From assembly GCF_052324685.1 (NCBI RefSeq), contig NC_135223.1, positions 15,338,654 to 15,402,653 of the forward strand: 64,000 bases of DNA, written 5' to 3'. The notes beneath the pieces were generated by a model. It was not told where the DNA came from. It was given only the letters and a program-made list of their open reading frames with translations, and ran no database searches. The translations under genes were made by a program, and so were the position numbers. Positions 1 through 17,675 of the stretch are shown here, in pieces. This DNA is from Brachyhypopomus gauderio. Its lineage: Eukaryota > Chordata > Actinopteri > Gymnotiformes > Hypopomidae. The stretch's first letter is position 1. Each line of letters starts with the position of its first letter.

Positions 1-48
1 ATGTGTGAGTTGGAGCATAACGGGCCTGTGCGTGATTCTGCTTGGTGA

Positions 49-4485
<4,437 letters not shown>

Positions 4486-5067
4486 ACGTGCAGTAGAGGA
4501 GAGCAAAGGGGCGGCGACGGGCAGAATGTGATGAGGTACTGTTTCTTTTGTTTGTTTGTTTGTTTGTTTGTCTGTTGTTGTTGTTTTCTTGTTTGTTTTG
4601 TTTTCCAAAGTAGACTACACATAGCTTTGCATTGACATGACAGTGTGATGAACTGAGGCCACTGCCTTTACCATGTGCGAAAGAAGCTGCACAAACAGAA
4701 CGGGACAGTGAGCCAGCACAGCCGGGCTGATGATCTGACTCCAGCACCAGCTGGGCAGCGCCAGTGTTTGGTACCCCACTCACATTACCACACCTTACCT
4801 CACAGTGCTTCATTCTGTGCAACCAAGAGGTTCCTAAAAGCTTCTTTTTATGGCATAAATGTTCAATTTTTTATTTGTATTTATTACTGTCTTAGTCTGT
4901 TACAAACCCACTTCTTCTTATTTTTTATGGTAGTATTGTGCATTCGGTCCTTTTCTAGTCTTACGTGGCAAAGCCGCTGCCTAGTTGTTAAGCTCTATAA
5001 AGCTTTGTGACGTTCCTCTAAATATGAACCTAATGTGAATGATTGTAATATTCATCATGTCTGTCAG

Positions 5068-5073
5068 AATAAA
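5068..5073 (+). terminator. olfm3: olfm3 candidate poly(A) signal
   Basis: AATAAA, 583 bp after the olfm3 stop, the first canonical hexamer in the 3' UTR. The UTR (4486 onward) also has a (GTTT)n run at about 4540-4570. Confidence 0.6.
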
Positions 5074-8000
5074 TCTTTTATATATAAAATGCATCAGCCA
5101 TGACCAACCAAGTTAATAGCTGAGTTATTAAATATCAGGGTATTGTTAGAGTTGTTTAAAAAAACCTGCAAATTAAAATATACACGTTGAGGTCAGGTGA
5201 TCCGAAGAACAGTGTGAGGCCAGCATTCTGAACACCCAAGAGTACAAATGGCAGAGGTTGTAATGGGCTCCTTTCATGATGCTCGTGATGGGCCAGCCAT
5301 CTCTAAAATCAGAAATTCTCATGCATTCAGTTTGATGACTTTGAGTGCTGTCCTTTGGCGTTTCCAATCAACATCAAGGGCAGAGGAACGGGCATGATTT
5401 GAGTCCCTCACTGCAATTTCTTCTTCTCATGTCTGTGTCAAGATTCGCTGTCCACAAGCACAAAAGGAACGCTTTAAACGCTTCCCAGCCCCTGTTCGTT
5501 CAGCAAGAGAAAATAGCAGCTTTTAGGTATACCTCCACTACATACCGAAAGGCCGTACACCACACACACATACACACATGCCGCACTCCAGAATCAATTT
5601 GTTTTTCCACGTTTTTTGTCAAACATATTGTTTTCTAATGTACCGTATCTGCTAATGCTGGACCACCCATGTTCTCTCAATCAATCACAACCAAGACCAA
5701 AACTGTAATGATTTCGCTCACATGAGAAACACAAAACCATCCTTGAGATTCAGTCCAGCCATTACTCAGGGTACTGGGCTCACACAGTAATAGGAAGCTT
5801 CCTTCCAGGAATGCATCACAATGATGGTCAGCATCCATGGGTCCTGGTTGGTTTCCTAAGTGCCATTTTAACAGACAGTTGGGGTAAGGTCTGAATGATG
5901 CATTTATTCCTTCCTGTAGTGACCTAACTGCCGCTTTAGAGCCAGTGAGATGTAACCTTAGAAACAGACAACAAATCAAAAGACACTGCCAGTTCCACAG
6001 GTCCACTGGGAGACTCATCGTAAATTCCACAGACAGCAATAAGACCCCTCAGTGAAGGTAAAGGCTCCAGCGTAACGCTATTTCTCCCCTACTGAGTATT
6101 GATATTTTCCATCATATATGTCTACTGTTTTCCTTAATCCCTCAGAGAACAAGTCTTAGACCCATTCACTAAGCTGTTTTCATCCAGCTAGACATCTGTG
6201 TTTGAATTAAATCAATGGTGCTTGCAAGGACCTTGTGCAAAGTTGACGTTATCACAAGATTTAAAAAAAGTTTACACTGAAGCACAAAAATATAGACAAT
6301 GTTTTTAATGATACATAGATTATGTATAGATGCACACATATATTATTAGGTAACTTCACAAAACTTGATTAAGTGATGATTATTCTGATCTATTGGTGAT
6401 CATTTGGATCTGCCAGTTAGAGGAGATTAATCAGATCCACCCATTAGTGCAATTTATTCTGATCTACCCGTTAGAGCATTTTATTCTGATCTACCTAGTG
6501 GCTCACCTCAAACTCTCAGTACTCTCAGTCAAAATCAATAGCTAAAAGGAGATGAGATTCTTTGGTTAAAATTCAATCATTCTTTAAATCTAGTCTTCAT
6601 TCCCCTAAGCCCTAATGTAATAAACATTTTAGCGCTGCTGTACAGTGAGAGGCGGCAGCAGGGTGACCGCTTTCAGCCTCAGAAACAGACAGCTTCTCAG
6701 CTCCAGAGAAATGAAAGGTAATTTCTACATAGCTCTTCCCCATACTAAAACCTCTGCAATATCCCTGCCATGCAAACACACCTACACACACACACACACA
6801 CACCCTCACAAACATATACACACATAGTTTGAGAAAGAATTACCTACACTAGCTGAGAAACGACCTGAATTCAGCGAAGGCCTTAGCACCATGTAATTAC
6901 CATGTTATTCAATGGAGTTATCCTTCCCTGGACTGCTTGTGAAATGAATACAAAGCCTAAATTCACCATGGCCCACCTCCAGCTATGAAAAAAAAAACAG
7001 GTGATGAAAGGGAAGAAGATGCCATGGAAACCTGAGGGAGAGTTATGGTCTAAGGAACACATCGCTCCTGTTCTCAAATAAATGAATTCCTGTGTACACC
7101 TGCTTCATTGTATTCATTCATCTTCTTATGTTACCACATGGCTAAACTAATGAGACGACAGAATGTGCTCATCATACTGGCACCTGGAGTACATCACCTG
7201 GTACAAACTGTCTCACTTATTTAGACAGGTCAATATTTATTTAGACGGGTCAATATTTATTTAGACGGGTCATAGTCATGGTCACATTTGTAACAGAATT
7301 GTTTCTTTATGTTGTTATGTTTGCATTATTACATGTCAGTCATCTCAGGATGCACAGCCTGGTAATCAGCACAAACTTTATGTTCACAGCAAATTTCAGT
7401 TGTATTTCCCCTGTGGGACAATGGTCCATGAACACACACGCCACAGATTATGCAGTCCCGCGGCAGAAGGCAAAGTTTCCTGCTGTCAGATGCAACCAGT
7501 AAGGCTTTTAATCATGAGATAGAAATAACGCGGCATTAATTAAAACTTCATCCGATCCTAATGTCAGCCAAATTAAATCAAACACAAAGCAGTCTAAGCC
7601 TCATCGAGAGCAGGAGCTCAAAGTGTGCCTGTATGACTAATGCGAACTCTATGTGCTGTTTACTGAACAATGCCTAATTACTGTAAAAGAAAACACTCTC
7701 GGTCCAAGCCAATCACAGCAGCTGACCAGAGCTGCCGGTAATTGGCAGGCAAATCAACACCAAGACCTCATTTCATGTAGGGAAAGGCTTTTTTCTTATT
7801 TAAAACTGCCACTGATTTCCATATCAATCACAGCGCCCTGTTGGTTTCTTCAGCTCCATTTCAGATGCCTGGTCATTTTTTGCACTATTGGTGTTCTCTG
7901 TTTATTCTCTGATTATTCTGTGACTCATATTTCTGTTTGCCCAAAAAATAAATAAATTACATGCATGTGAATTTTACATGGATGATCTTTGACATGGACA

Positions 8001-8392
8001 GGCATAACAGCTAATCAAGTACTGGGAGGTGAAAACAATGTCGTACTTGTTCTGTAGGTCAAATATATAAATAAGCAATCATAGTGAGAGAGGAAACTGT
8101 GTTCCATCACTTCAACAGTTATAATTATACTTGGTGTGATTTCTTTCAAGAAGGTCATTCTTTTCTGGATTTTGTCTTGATTATCTACAATTTCAGAAAC
8201 CCCTCCAGTCACTCTTAATCATCGTCACTTTGTTCAGCCATACACTCAAGACTGCAGATTCACACAGAGACTTCCCATGTCCGACTCGGAACCACATGGA
8301 ATTCTGAGGTTAAAATACTGCACAGCCTGGACGTTGGAAGTGAGACGTATGATTGCCACCTCTGTGATCTGTAAGGAACAGCTCCATAGTAT
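5074..8392. other. intergenic, no gene seen
   Basis: No frame with coding character or family match was found. Contents are a short (CA)n at 6779-6803, degenerate copies of a ttctgatctaccygttaga motif at about 6370-6500, and AT-rich sequence with several ATTA-type motifs at 7500-7760 that could be conserved non-coding DNA. The last point is a guess. Confidence 0.5.
7217..7272. repeat. 20-bp tandem repeat, about 3 copies
   Basis: ttatttagacgggtcaatat is repeated nearly three times with one substitution in the first copy. Confidence 0.85.
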
Positions 8393-8400
8393 GTTATACA

Positions 8401-9402
8401 CAGTGATGTCAGTAACGCGTTACTCTAATCTTACCACTTTTTTCGGTAACGAGTAATATAACGCGCTACTATTTCCAGTCCAGTAATCAGATTAAAGTTA
8501 CTTATCCAAATAGCTGTGCGTTACTATTTTTATTTTCCCTAGTAAAAATATATATTTTTGCTTTCTTCTTGGCTCAGTTCTACTTTTGCGTCTGACCGTA
8601 GCGCTCGACTCCGCACGCTGCGCGCGACCCTGTGAGAGCGCGAGCCCGTTTTACAAGTCATTTTTTGCAGCGCCCTCCCGTAACGATGTGTGGTAGTATA
8701 AAGAAAACCCCTCAAAAACAGGGGTAGGAACATTTACCTGAAGAATTTTAATGTTGCACTGTGTTCCACGTTTGAAAAGTACTGGAATTTTGCCTAACGT
8801 CGCCTACTTTAAAATACTTGAAATTGTAATGGTATTTAGTTTCACAAGCTGTCTGACTGAACAAGGGTGGGTTTCCCGAAACGTTCGTAGCGCTAAGTAC
8901 TTCTTAACCTCGTACGTTTCATACGAGGTTACGAAGTACTTGGCGCTACGAACGTTTCGGGAAACCCACCCCAGTTCGCTTGTATTACGTTTACAAATAA
9001 ATTTACAAATAATACCGCGCAGCTACACAAATGTAATGTCAGGAGATACTGTAGCGACTACTACTCCTCACGGGGAGTCTCGCCCTTTAAGTAACACGCG
9101 ACTGCGCGCGCCAGGGTTGCGTTATCAATAAAGTTTCCCTCGTCGGGATTTTTGGATTAAGCAGTTTCTGCATCGGTTACCGAACCTGCTTCAATACATT
9201 GTTACTGTTAAAAATGCACTTCCAATAAAGTGAGTATTGGAAAAATTTATTTTGCTGCTGAATGTAACTACTAAAGTAACTTGTAATCTAACGTAGTTAC
9301 TTTTAAAATCAAGTAATATGTAACGTAACTAAGTTACTTTTAAAAGGAGCAATCAGTAATCAGTAATCGGATTACTTTCTCAAGGTAACTTAGCCATCGC
9401 TG
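8401..9402. mobile_element. non-autonomous hAT transposon, 1,002 bp, with 8-bp target duplication
   Basis: The element begins cagtgatgtcagtaacgcg and ends ggtaacttagccatcgctg; the termini are imperfect inverted repeats (CAGYGATG). It is flanked by a perfect 8-bp direct repeat, gttataca, at 8393-8400 and 9403-9410, the size typical of hAT insertions. Subterminal regions are full of gtaac/gttac motifs on both sides, as in the widespread fish hAT family. No transposase is encoded, so it must have been moved in trans. Confidence 0.92.
8865..8971. repeat. 107-bp near-perfect palindrome nested in the hAT element
   Basis: The left arm begins gggtgggtttcccgaaacgt. The right arm, ending gggaaacccaccc, is its reverse complement, with a loop of only a few bases around 8917-8922. 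It could form a long hairpin or be a small palindromic MITE nested in the hAT element. No clear target duplication was identified. Confidence 0.85.
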
Positions 9403-9410
9403 GTTATACA

Positions 9411-11794
9411 GCAGAAACATGACTGAATCAAAAAAGCAGCATTCCAACTCAATGAGCAGATACCCAACCTGTGGCCACCTTAACCATCGGACACATTTAC
9501 ATTTACTTCATCCCAGACCGGTAACAATCCCCAAGCAAACAGATAAAATGGCCCAGGAGAAATCAAAAAATGCAATGAAAGGGCATTTTCGCCTATTAGC
9601 GCTTTCACAGACTTCAGAAAGATCACAGAACTCAGTCATCAAATTACTAGGTACTCAAGCGTGCAATGATTTTGGCTTTTTGAAGGAAACCTATAAGCAA
9701 GCCGTGATGGAGGCACGTGGCTCTGTTTCACCGTGTTCATAAAGCTGGAAGCACATGGGTGGGAGGTGGGCAAGGACGTAAAAAGTCAAATCAATACTGG
9801 GTCACGGAGGTTTGTGTGTGTTGATTAGCACTGCAGGAAATGCACACCGGACCCGGCCGATGCGTCGTGCGTACTGAGAAATGAGAACCCATCAAAATTT
9901 TACACACCTCAAAAAGAAAACGTGCAAACTCCGATTCTGCTTAATATTTAGGATTTATATTGAGGATCATTTGTATATTCTACTAAATCTCACCATAGGC
10001 TCCCATTGACTACACAGAAGACTTGTTTTCGCTTGGACATTTCTGAAGAACGCTAATGTAATTTACTTACCTTATTACCACCAGTAAGGCCGTGCGGACT
10101 AATATGAGGGATAAATTCAGCGTCCTCGTGGCTCAGCTCCATTTTGGCAGTAAAGGCGCCGTGAGAGTAATGCCATTATTAATGGAAACTGACTAAATTT
10201 ATTCCCTGCACTCTTCCAAATTCAGCGCACATGGAGGGATGTGTCACTTTTCGGAATGAATTAATCATTGCAGCTGTTTATATTCTATATATCAGGGTTG
10301 TTTAAATTAAACTGTTCTCATCAATCTCACTTTTAATATTGCATTCGCTGTGGTCCTGGTCGGGTGCACATCTGATACGAGTCCACTTACTCTCTCGACC
10401 GGGCCCCACTCTGTAACCCAAAGCTGTCTGAAGGTTTCAGTTCGGTTGACTTTCTCTAGACCAGAAAACTAGGTCTATTCTATTCTAGTTTTTTATCATG
10501 CTAAAGGCGATAATTCACTTAGAATTGTTGGGCTTCCACCATTAAGTACTAAGCATAAATAAGCCTAACTTCACTAGGGAACACTATAAATGCAAATGCA
10601 GGTACAATGCAAATGCAGTTTCATTTACATCTGAAAAGCGGCTACCGGCCGCTCTCTTAATTGGAAATTCGATCGTGGTTCACATGATCTATTCCTATTC
10701 TGATCACCTGTTGAATTAAGACAAGCGGTCTGCCCCACTCAAACATGACAGCACTTCAGCACCAGTAGGGATCAAACTTCACAGCAAAAACTGAGCTTTT
10801 ACCATGTCTTTAAAACATAATATGCTCCCAGTAATAATTACGCCAGTGCAACACATTTCCCAGTCTTATTTCCTGGCCTTAAACTACATGCTGTGGCATC
10901 TCCTCTGCTCTAGCTCGTTTTTGACTAACTATCTAATCATCAGGCTGTTAGGGAGCTCGGTTGGTCATTGCAAGCGTAAAGTAGGACCAGGGCTACAAAC
11001 CACAGTCTTTGGGATATCACTCATCAGTACAGAGGACTGGCAGAAATAGACGCTACTAAAAACAGAAAAAGCTCCATTTGTTTGACTGATCAAAGTTTGG
11101 GCAACATGAAACTGGCTAGAAAACCCAGTGTGTCTACAGTGTGTTGGGCAGAAGTGAGCGAGACTCCTTCATCTTCCTGTTTCTCATGTACTGAAGGTGG
11201 ATTTGATGCTGTTTTGTTTTTGTTTTTCTTTGTACATTTGTTTTTATGTTATAAAGCATAGTGTATCCTTCTCCCCTGCTGCTAGTAATGTGCTCCATAA
11301 TGCCTCGCTGGGGGCAGACAGGAGCAGTGTGGCTACCTGGAGTGAGTGTCAGTCTCCGGAGGTATCTGGAACCATGGCAGCACTGCTGCAGAACGGATCC
11401 CCCTCATGCTGGGCTAGAGCCATTCAACAGCCCGGGTGATGTGAGCCCGGTGAGAGCTCAGCGTACCGTATTCCTGCAGAAATGAGGTGGCACTAATACA
11501 GCACGCCACTGTCAGCTCCTCTAATCTTTCCACACCAGCGGTGAATGGCTACCCCCTTCTGCAGGGGGATCACAGGTCAAGCTGTTGAGAGCCGTGTTCA
11601 TTGAGAATATGGTGACCCCGATACCTAAGACGCAAGCAGATGAGATTCAGCCAAATAAGACACGTAATGCAGAGCAGTTGCAATAGGGGGCAATAAATCT
11701 GAGAATTCTATATTCCCCTCTTCTTCTACACCACCCCCTACCCTGCACCACACTGCAAGGTGAAGTGCAGTGGTTTTCTCTAACAACCCCCTCT

Positions 11795-11795
<1 letters not shown>
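9411..11795. other. intergenic, no gene seen
   Basis: No coding exon could be supported. 10080-10300 is mixed-composition, low-repeat sequence with ATTA/TAAT motifs and looks like a possible conserved non-coding element, but only comparison could tell. Confidence 0.4.

Positions 11796-11864
<69 letters not shown>
11796..11864. repeat. (CA)n microsatellite
   Basis: About 34 uninterrupted CA dinucleotides. Confidence 0.98.
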
Positions 11865-11866
<2 letters not shown>

Positions 11867-12239
11867 CCCTTTCTCTCTGTTTCTGTCTCCTTTGTCCTGC
11901 CTCTCTCTGCTCTTTTTGTCTGCTTGTCTAAGTTGGGCACATCTGCGATGCTGCTTCTTCTCTGTAATTATTCTCTATTAAGTACAGGGTGACATGACAG
12001 AGGGGGTAAGAAAGTTTGATCAGAGATGAAAGAAGTTGTCTTTGTGCAGTCCAGCACAACAGGAAATTGAAGATTCCACTGGCATGACACGAAGGGTCAA
12101 GCTGAACAACCAGGGGTCCACTCAGAAAAGACCATTAGAGTCCATGTTTGTTTCATCTCCTTATCTTGCACCACTGGAGGGAGAAAGGACAGCTCTCTCT
12201 ACCTCGGTTTTCAATCACACTTACAAGAATAAACTATGC

Positions 12240-12240
<1 letters not shown>

Positions 12241-12296
<56 letters not shown>

Positions 12297-12303
12297 TGTG
12301 TGT
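12241..12303. repeat. (TG)n microsatellite
   Basis: About 31 TG dinucleotides with one T interruption near the end. Confidence 0.97.
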
Positions 12304-13371
12304 GAACACTGATGTTAAAGGTAGGTGGTTTGCAACAAAGCTGTGAGCATGTGAGCAGCACTGTGTTTCCTGTAGCACATGCTAAGCTGAATCATTAAGG
12401 ACCTGTGATTCATAGATGAGATCGTTGTAATCAACTGGCCACAAACTAAGCTGCATGCTAAGCTCTGGGAACTCTTTGAGAGTAGGCTCTGAGATGTGTG
12501 TGGTGGAACTCTCTGCACCCCTGGTGAAAGAAACATGTTCTGAAACCAAAAAAGATTCAAAGGGCCTGCAGTAAAACAGTAAAAGCTTCTGCCTGAAAGG
12601 CCTGCAGAAAGCACATTAATAAGCTCTGTGCTTTGATTCCATCCCCCGATAAATGAACCCACTCAGGCCCACCTTTCTCATTCAGCTAAAGAATGTTCTC
12701 TCTGGAAAATGTTTCTTGATGCCATAATTACTTTTTTATAATGTATGAACCTGAAATTCAGTCCACCGTATACAAACAAACAAGAAAAAAATACAACTAA
12801 CCAGGCTTATTGCTCTTTGAATTATATCAAATCCAAAGCAAATTCTAAAGAGATGTTAACAAATAACCCAAAAATCTAAACCTTTAACCCATAAAAATAA
12901 TACATCATACCATATTATATAATTCAGTACACAGCTCTATGTTCAAAACACACATAGGATCAAGCAATGAATCCTTCTTGTAACTTCTGCCCAAATAATT
13001 TTTCAGTTTATCATCAATTCTGTTATCACCCCTGTCATAGAGTGCCAAGCAACCAGGGCAAGCGTGCAGTTCCTCAGAGGTCCAGCAGGGTGAGACGATC
13101 CAGTGTAGTGGTCTACCCCTCGTCAGACCAGTCCCACACCAGCTCAGCTTCCAGTGAGAACCAGATTCTCCTCCTGCACTGGAGCACTCAAAAGCCCTAA
13201 ACAACGTCGTCTGAAGAGCAGAGAAGCTATTTGTTAGAAATGTTGTTTTACTAAAGGAGGTGAGTTAAAACATAAACAAGACAGGGTGGTTCCTCCCTTC
13301 TCTTCACTAAGCTCTGGTTTATGACAGCTATCTTCACAATCAGACGAAATGGGTCCACTGCAAAATGTCAC

Positions 13372-13728
13372 TGTAATGTCGGCAGCGAGACAAGGATGCC
13401 AAGATGAAGAGGCAGCGTTAGCGTAATGTTAGCCTTTTATTTAGCAAAAAGTGCAGTAGCAGTAACATGTAAATGACATGAGAAACACCTCACATGGTCA
13501 AACAAACAACAACCGACAAAGAACGTCAACAAGACACACACCTGTGTACTTGAATACAAACAAGACACAAGTGGAACACATCACAGGAGACCAGGAACAG
13601 GTGACACGAATGACAAAAACGAACACATACTCGCCTGTTCACACACCTAAACATAAGCACACAGACATGAACCAACGTAAACACATGCAGACACACCCAA
13701 GAGAGAGGTCAGGGGCTGTACCATGACA
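13372..13728 (-). mobile_element. probable solo LTR (357 bp)
   Basis: Read on the minus strand it starts TGTCATGGTACAGCCCCTGA and ends GCTGCCGACATTACA. It has an LTR-like layout with a poly(A) signal (AATAAA, + strand tttatt at about 13437) in the 3' third, followed by a short R/U5-like tail. Flanking 5-mers gtcac and cacac agree at only three of five positions, so the insertion is not proven. No internal retrotransposon region is present. Confidence 0.5.
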
Positions 13729-15864
13729 CACACACAGTATGCTTGGATAATATTATGTTTCAAACAATTGAAAGTAGAAATAGAAATGTTTTATTCTATT
13801 CTTGCTGTTTTGAAAAATGTACTGTATTGTTATTGCATTGTATTGTGTTAAATCTAGCCACGGATTTTGTGAACCACAGACATAAGAGACATGTGACGTG
13901 AATTGACACGTCATCGGTGTGAATAAAGAGACAGAAGGTCACCTAGACTCCTCCACCACTCCAGGACATTTCAAGAATGAGCAATCATCTGTGAAATAAT
14001 GAAATAATCTGTGGTTTTAAAGCCACTGTCTTTGAAGTTTAGAGCAAAGAAGAGGGAGAAGAGGAAGAGGAGCGGGAGGCCATCTTGGGTCTAATCGTCT
14101 TGTGTGCATGTGTGCATCTCTTCTGTTCTTGTCTGATGCATCTTCCGAGAACTCTCAGAGTAGAGCGGTAAACACACAGCCAATCCCACAGCGCCATGGT
14201 AACCAGAAGGATAGAGACGGGTGAGTCTGGATTGGCCAATGCACCGGGCACCTTGAGCACAGCCTCCAGAGCACGAGAGCCGCACCTGTTCAAGGATTGC
14301 TCTCCCTGTAGCCGATCAATATATTATAGCGCTTGTCCTTAGAATAGAATAAGAATAATAAGGAAGGTGAATATCATAATTTATATGATCTGAGTATATA
14401 ATGTGTTACCTGGGGCAGGCAGGGCAGCATTAAGCAGTTGAGGAGGAGTCAGAGTGAGAGAGGAAACTGGTAGAAGCATAGTGCAGTCACAGTGGAGTCA
14501 CAGTGGAGTCACAGTGGAGTCACAGTGGAGTCACTGAGAGGTCAGTGTGTCCGAGTCAGGGTTCCACGTGGTTCTGCCTCACCTCCCTCTGTTCTGGCCT
14601 CTCCCCTTACCTCTTGTGTGCAGGAGAACCATGGAGCAGCCAGAACAGATATCCTCCGTGTCCTCATGCCTGACTAGTTTGAGAGAAGAGAACAAAGACA
14701 ACAAATGCCCCATTATGCAAAGCTGGGAATCAGGAGGAAACCATAGGTCAACATCCTGACAGCCATAAAGAATTGTAGGTCAAAGTTTTGACATCCGTAA
14801 GGAACCAAAGTTGCAATCTAACATCCACACAAGTGGGACTTTTGTAATTCACTGAGTATTCAGACTAAGTGCTGAGCAGCTATTTGCCCTGTTTGGATAT
14901 TTGTGAGCAAAGTGAGTATAGTCAGTCTAGCAAGGGCTTCCATAGGCCAACCTATTGAGCAACATTGTCAAATGTCGTGCTTCTCCAAATAAAGGACCTA
15001 AGACAGAAGAGGCAGGGACGAGGGAAATGTGAACAGCCAAAGACAACGGAGAGGTGAGGCGTGCGAAAGGTAAAAGGTCACAGATTTGTTTCCTATCAGC
15101 TTTCTAATAAGTGAGCCGCTGAAAGACCCACATCTCATTCTAATGAATTAAAAGGCCAGTTAGTGTCCATCAGGACCACCTCACACCCTCGTGCGCAGTG
15201 TGGAAATGAACTCCGCTATAGGTGTATGTTTATTCGAGTTACAGCCAAACTCCTCCAGGCTGAGGGGGGATGTGTGGTGCACTGCAGGTAAGTGTTAGGA
15301 TGGGCGCAGTGATCAGACTGTATTACTACACGACCCAGTTTACATGTCAATTAAGATGAAAAGAAGTGGCCAGCAACTACAACAGGCCAGTGCGACGCTT
15401 TCTCCTCCAGACTCCACATGCCTGCTCTCTCCCCTGTGTCTCTGTCTACCCTGACTCAAGTCAGCCACAGGGCATCAGGTGGTAGGGAGCCAACCGGTGC
15501 TGAGGCAAGTTAGGCAGAGCTTTAAGAGACAGCCCCTCCCTCCCCAGGACTGAGAGTAAGGAAGACCCATGGTGTGGATGTTACCCATGTTGTTCTCTTA
15601 CCTGCAAAAAAGCCCCACAAAAAAAATCAAACACCACTACTAAAATGTGCAAAATATTCCCAGAACTTAAGCCGAAGCATGTCAACATCACCCCCTGCAG
15701 CGATTTCAGATGAAATTGTCAGAAGATCCTATTGCCATATGGTAGTGTGAGCTTTCGCAGTTTGAGTGTGCCCGGCTTTAAGCTGGTCTTTCAGCTTGGG
15801 AAAATGTGTGAGAATATTTGAAGCATCTCTTTTACTTCAAACAGAGCTCAAAGATTCAGAGAGA

Positions 15865-15898
<34 letters not shown>

Positions 15899-17675
15899 CA
15901 GAACTGTGATGTCTGTGTGGCATGGTAACTCATCACTGCCCGGCTTGTTGTGTGTTCTGTGTAAGGCCTTGGCTTATTTCCTTCCTCTTTTGGGTCAAGG
16001 GGTCACTGACCTTATTACCCATCAGCCCGGAGGCAACCCCTGCACCTACTCCAGAGACACAAGATAACATGCTCCTTCTCACACGTGTATTTCAGGACAA
16101 AAGTTTGAACACAGCCCTGTCTTTGTAATAAAAAAAAAAACAATAGTAAAATTAATAATAAACATAAAACAATATATATCAAAAGATAACAGAAGAGAAA
16201 AAAGATAATGTTGCCCTTATCACTGTATCTTTCTTTAGTTTTGATTGATTGTGGTCTGTATTTGGATGAGTCTCCTCTGGAGCTTCACAGTAAATACTAA
16301 CAAATTGTAAATTAATTGGAAATATGGTGCATTTTCAAAAATTATTTGCCAACAGAGAAGACATTCTGACCAAAGTCCAGCATGTTGATTTTACAGCTGA
16401 GATCTGAGTCGAGACTCCACAATAGCTGTAGTTGAGGCTGATTTGTGAAAGGTGTAACGTCTGAATCGGTCCAGTGATGGCTAGGACTACCACTAGCTGT
16501 AGAATTCCAATAGGTCTGACATTTTGATTGTAACCATCAAGCAAATACAGAGTGCATCACTTTTATGAGAACCTTATATATCCGAGGCATCATTTTATAA
16601 AATAACAGCAGATATGTCATGATATATGCTTTTCACAATAAGTGCCAGGAGCTTGATTGGAGATGCAGTAATTCTATGAGCCACAACAGTTTCTGTAGAG
16701 CGCCTTGGTGAATTGTTCCATCTAAATAAATCATCTAGGTGTAAAGTTTGATTTCAGTCATTATCCTTTTGCATAATAAAGTAACATGCAAATAATTTTC
16801 ACGTGTTTGCTTCCATACGTCTGACCCATACTCTACATGCAGTCCACAACCCCAAGGCACTGTTTATATTCAACAGGGCTACATTTGAGAACTGTATGCT
16901 GTATGTATGATTGGAGGGTCATTGTGCATAGAGAGAAGTGGTGATACTTGCTCATAACACCACCACACTTCTTGAGAAGATAGCCTGCATCACTCAGCCC
17001 ATGCTCACTCCACATCATCACACTCCAACTCTAGTGAGCATCTAGGATGTCTTCTTCGGACTTCAGGAGGCGTAAACGCTCCAGTTCCCAGGTTTCTGAA
17101 TGACATCATCCTCCTTATCTGTTTGTAGATGCCTTGTTCCAAGACGAACATCCAAACTCAAAGATCTTGGAAGAGTATAGATGCCTGCAAACATAAAGGA
17201 GTATTGCAAAACATTTAAATGTGAACATGTGAATTGGCATAGTAATTGGACAATAAATCACTGGAAGACTTGGTAAATCAGTTCACCTCAAAGTTATACA
17301 GACCAGGAGCTTTGAGTGCCCCCGTAGTAACAGTTCAACAGAGAAATCCAAACACCTCACAGACTTCCTGGCACAAGATTCAACACACAGTTATTTGGAT
17401 GGCAGTCCAGACCTGTGAATCCATTTGTATTTTCCGTATGCAGTTCGTGTTAGAATACTGGACAGTGCTCCAGATTTGGAGGGTTGGGACTATAGAGATT
17501 ATGGGTGCTCCAAAAAACAATCCCATGCTGATTTAGAAGCTTCTAGTAGCTTCACTCAATACAAGAATATAGACACATAACCCCAATGAAAAAAAGGTTA
17601 TTCTTTCTCATTTTTTACTCTTTTTTTCCCAACAAACATAAAATTAAATGCATTTGAGGAATAAATAATTAAATA
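13729..17675. other. intergenic, no gene seen
   Basis: No supportable exon. It contains a (GA)n tract at about 15870-15896 and an A-rich stretch near 16129-16140, otherwise unremarkable sequence. Confidence 0.4.
14485..14536. repeat. 11-bp tandem repeat
   Basis: agtcacagtgg is repeated about 4.5 times without change. Confidence 0.9.
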
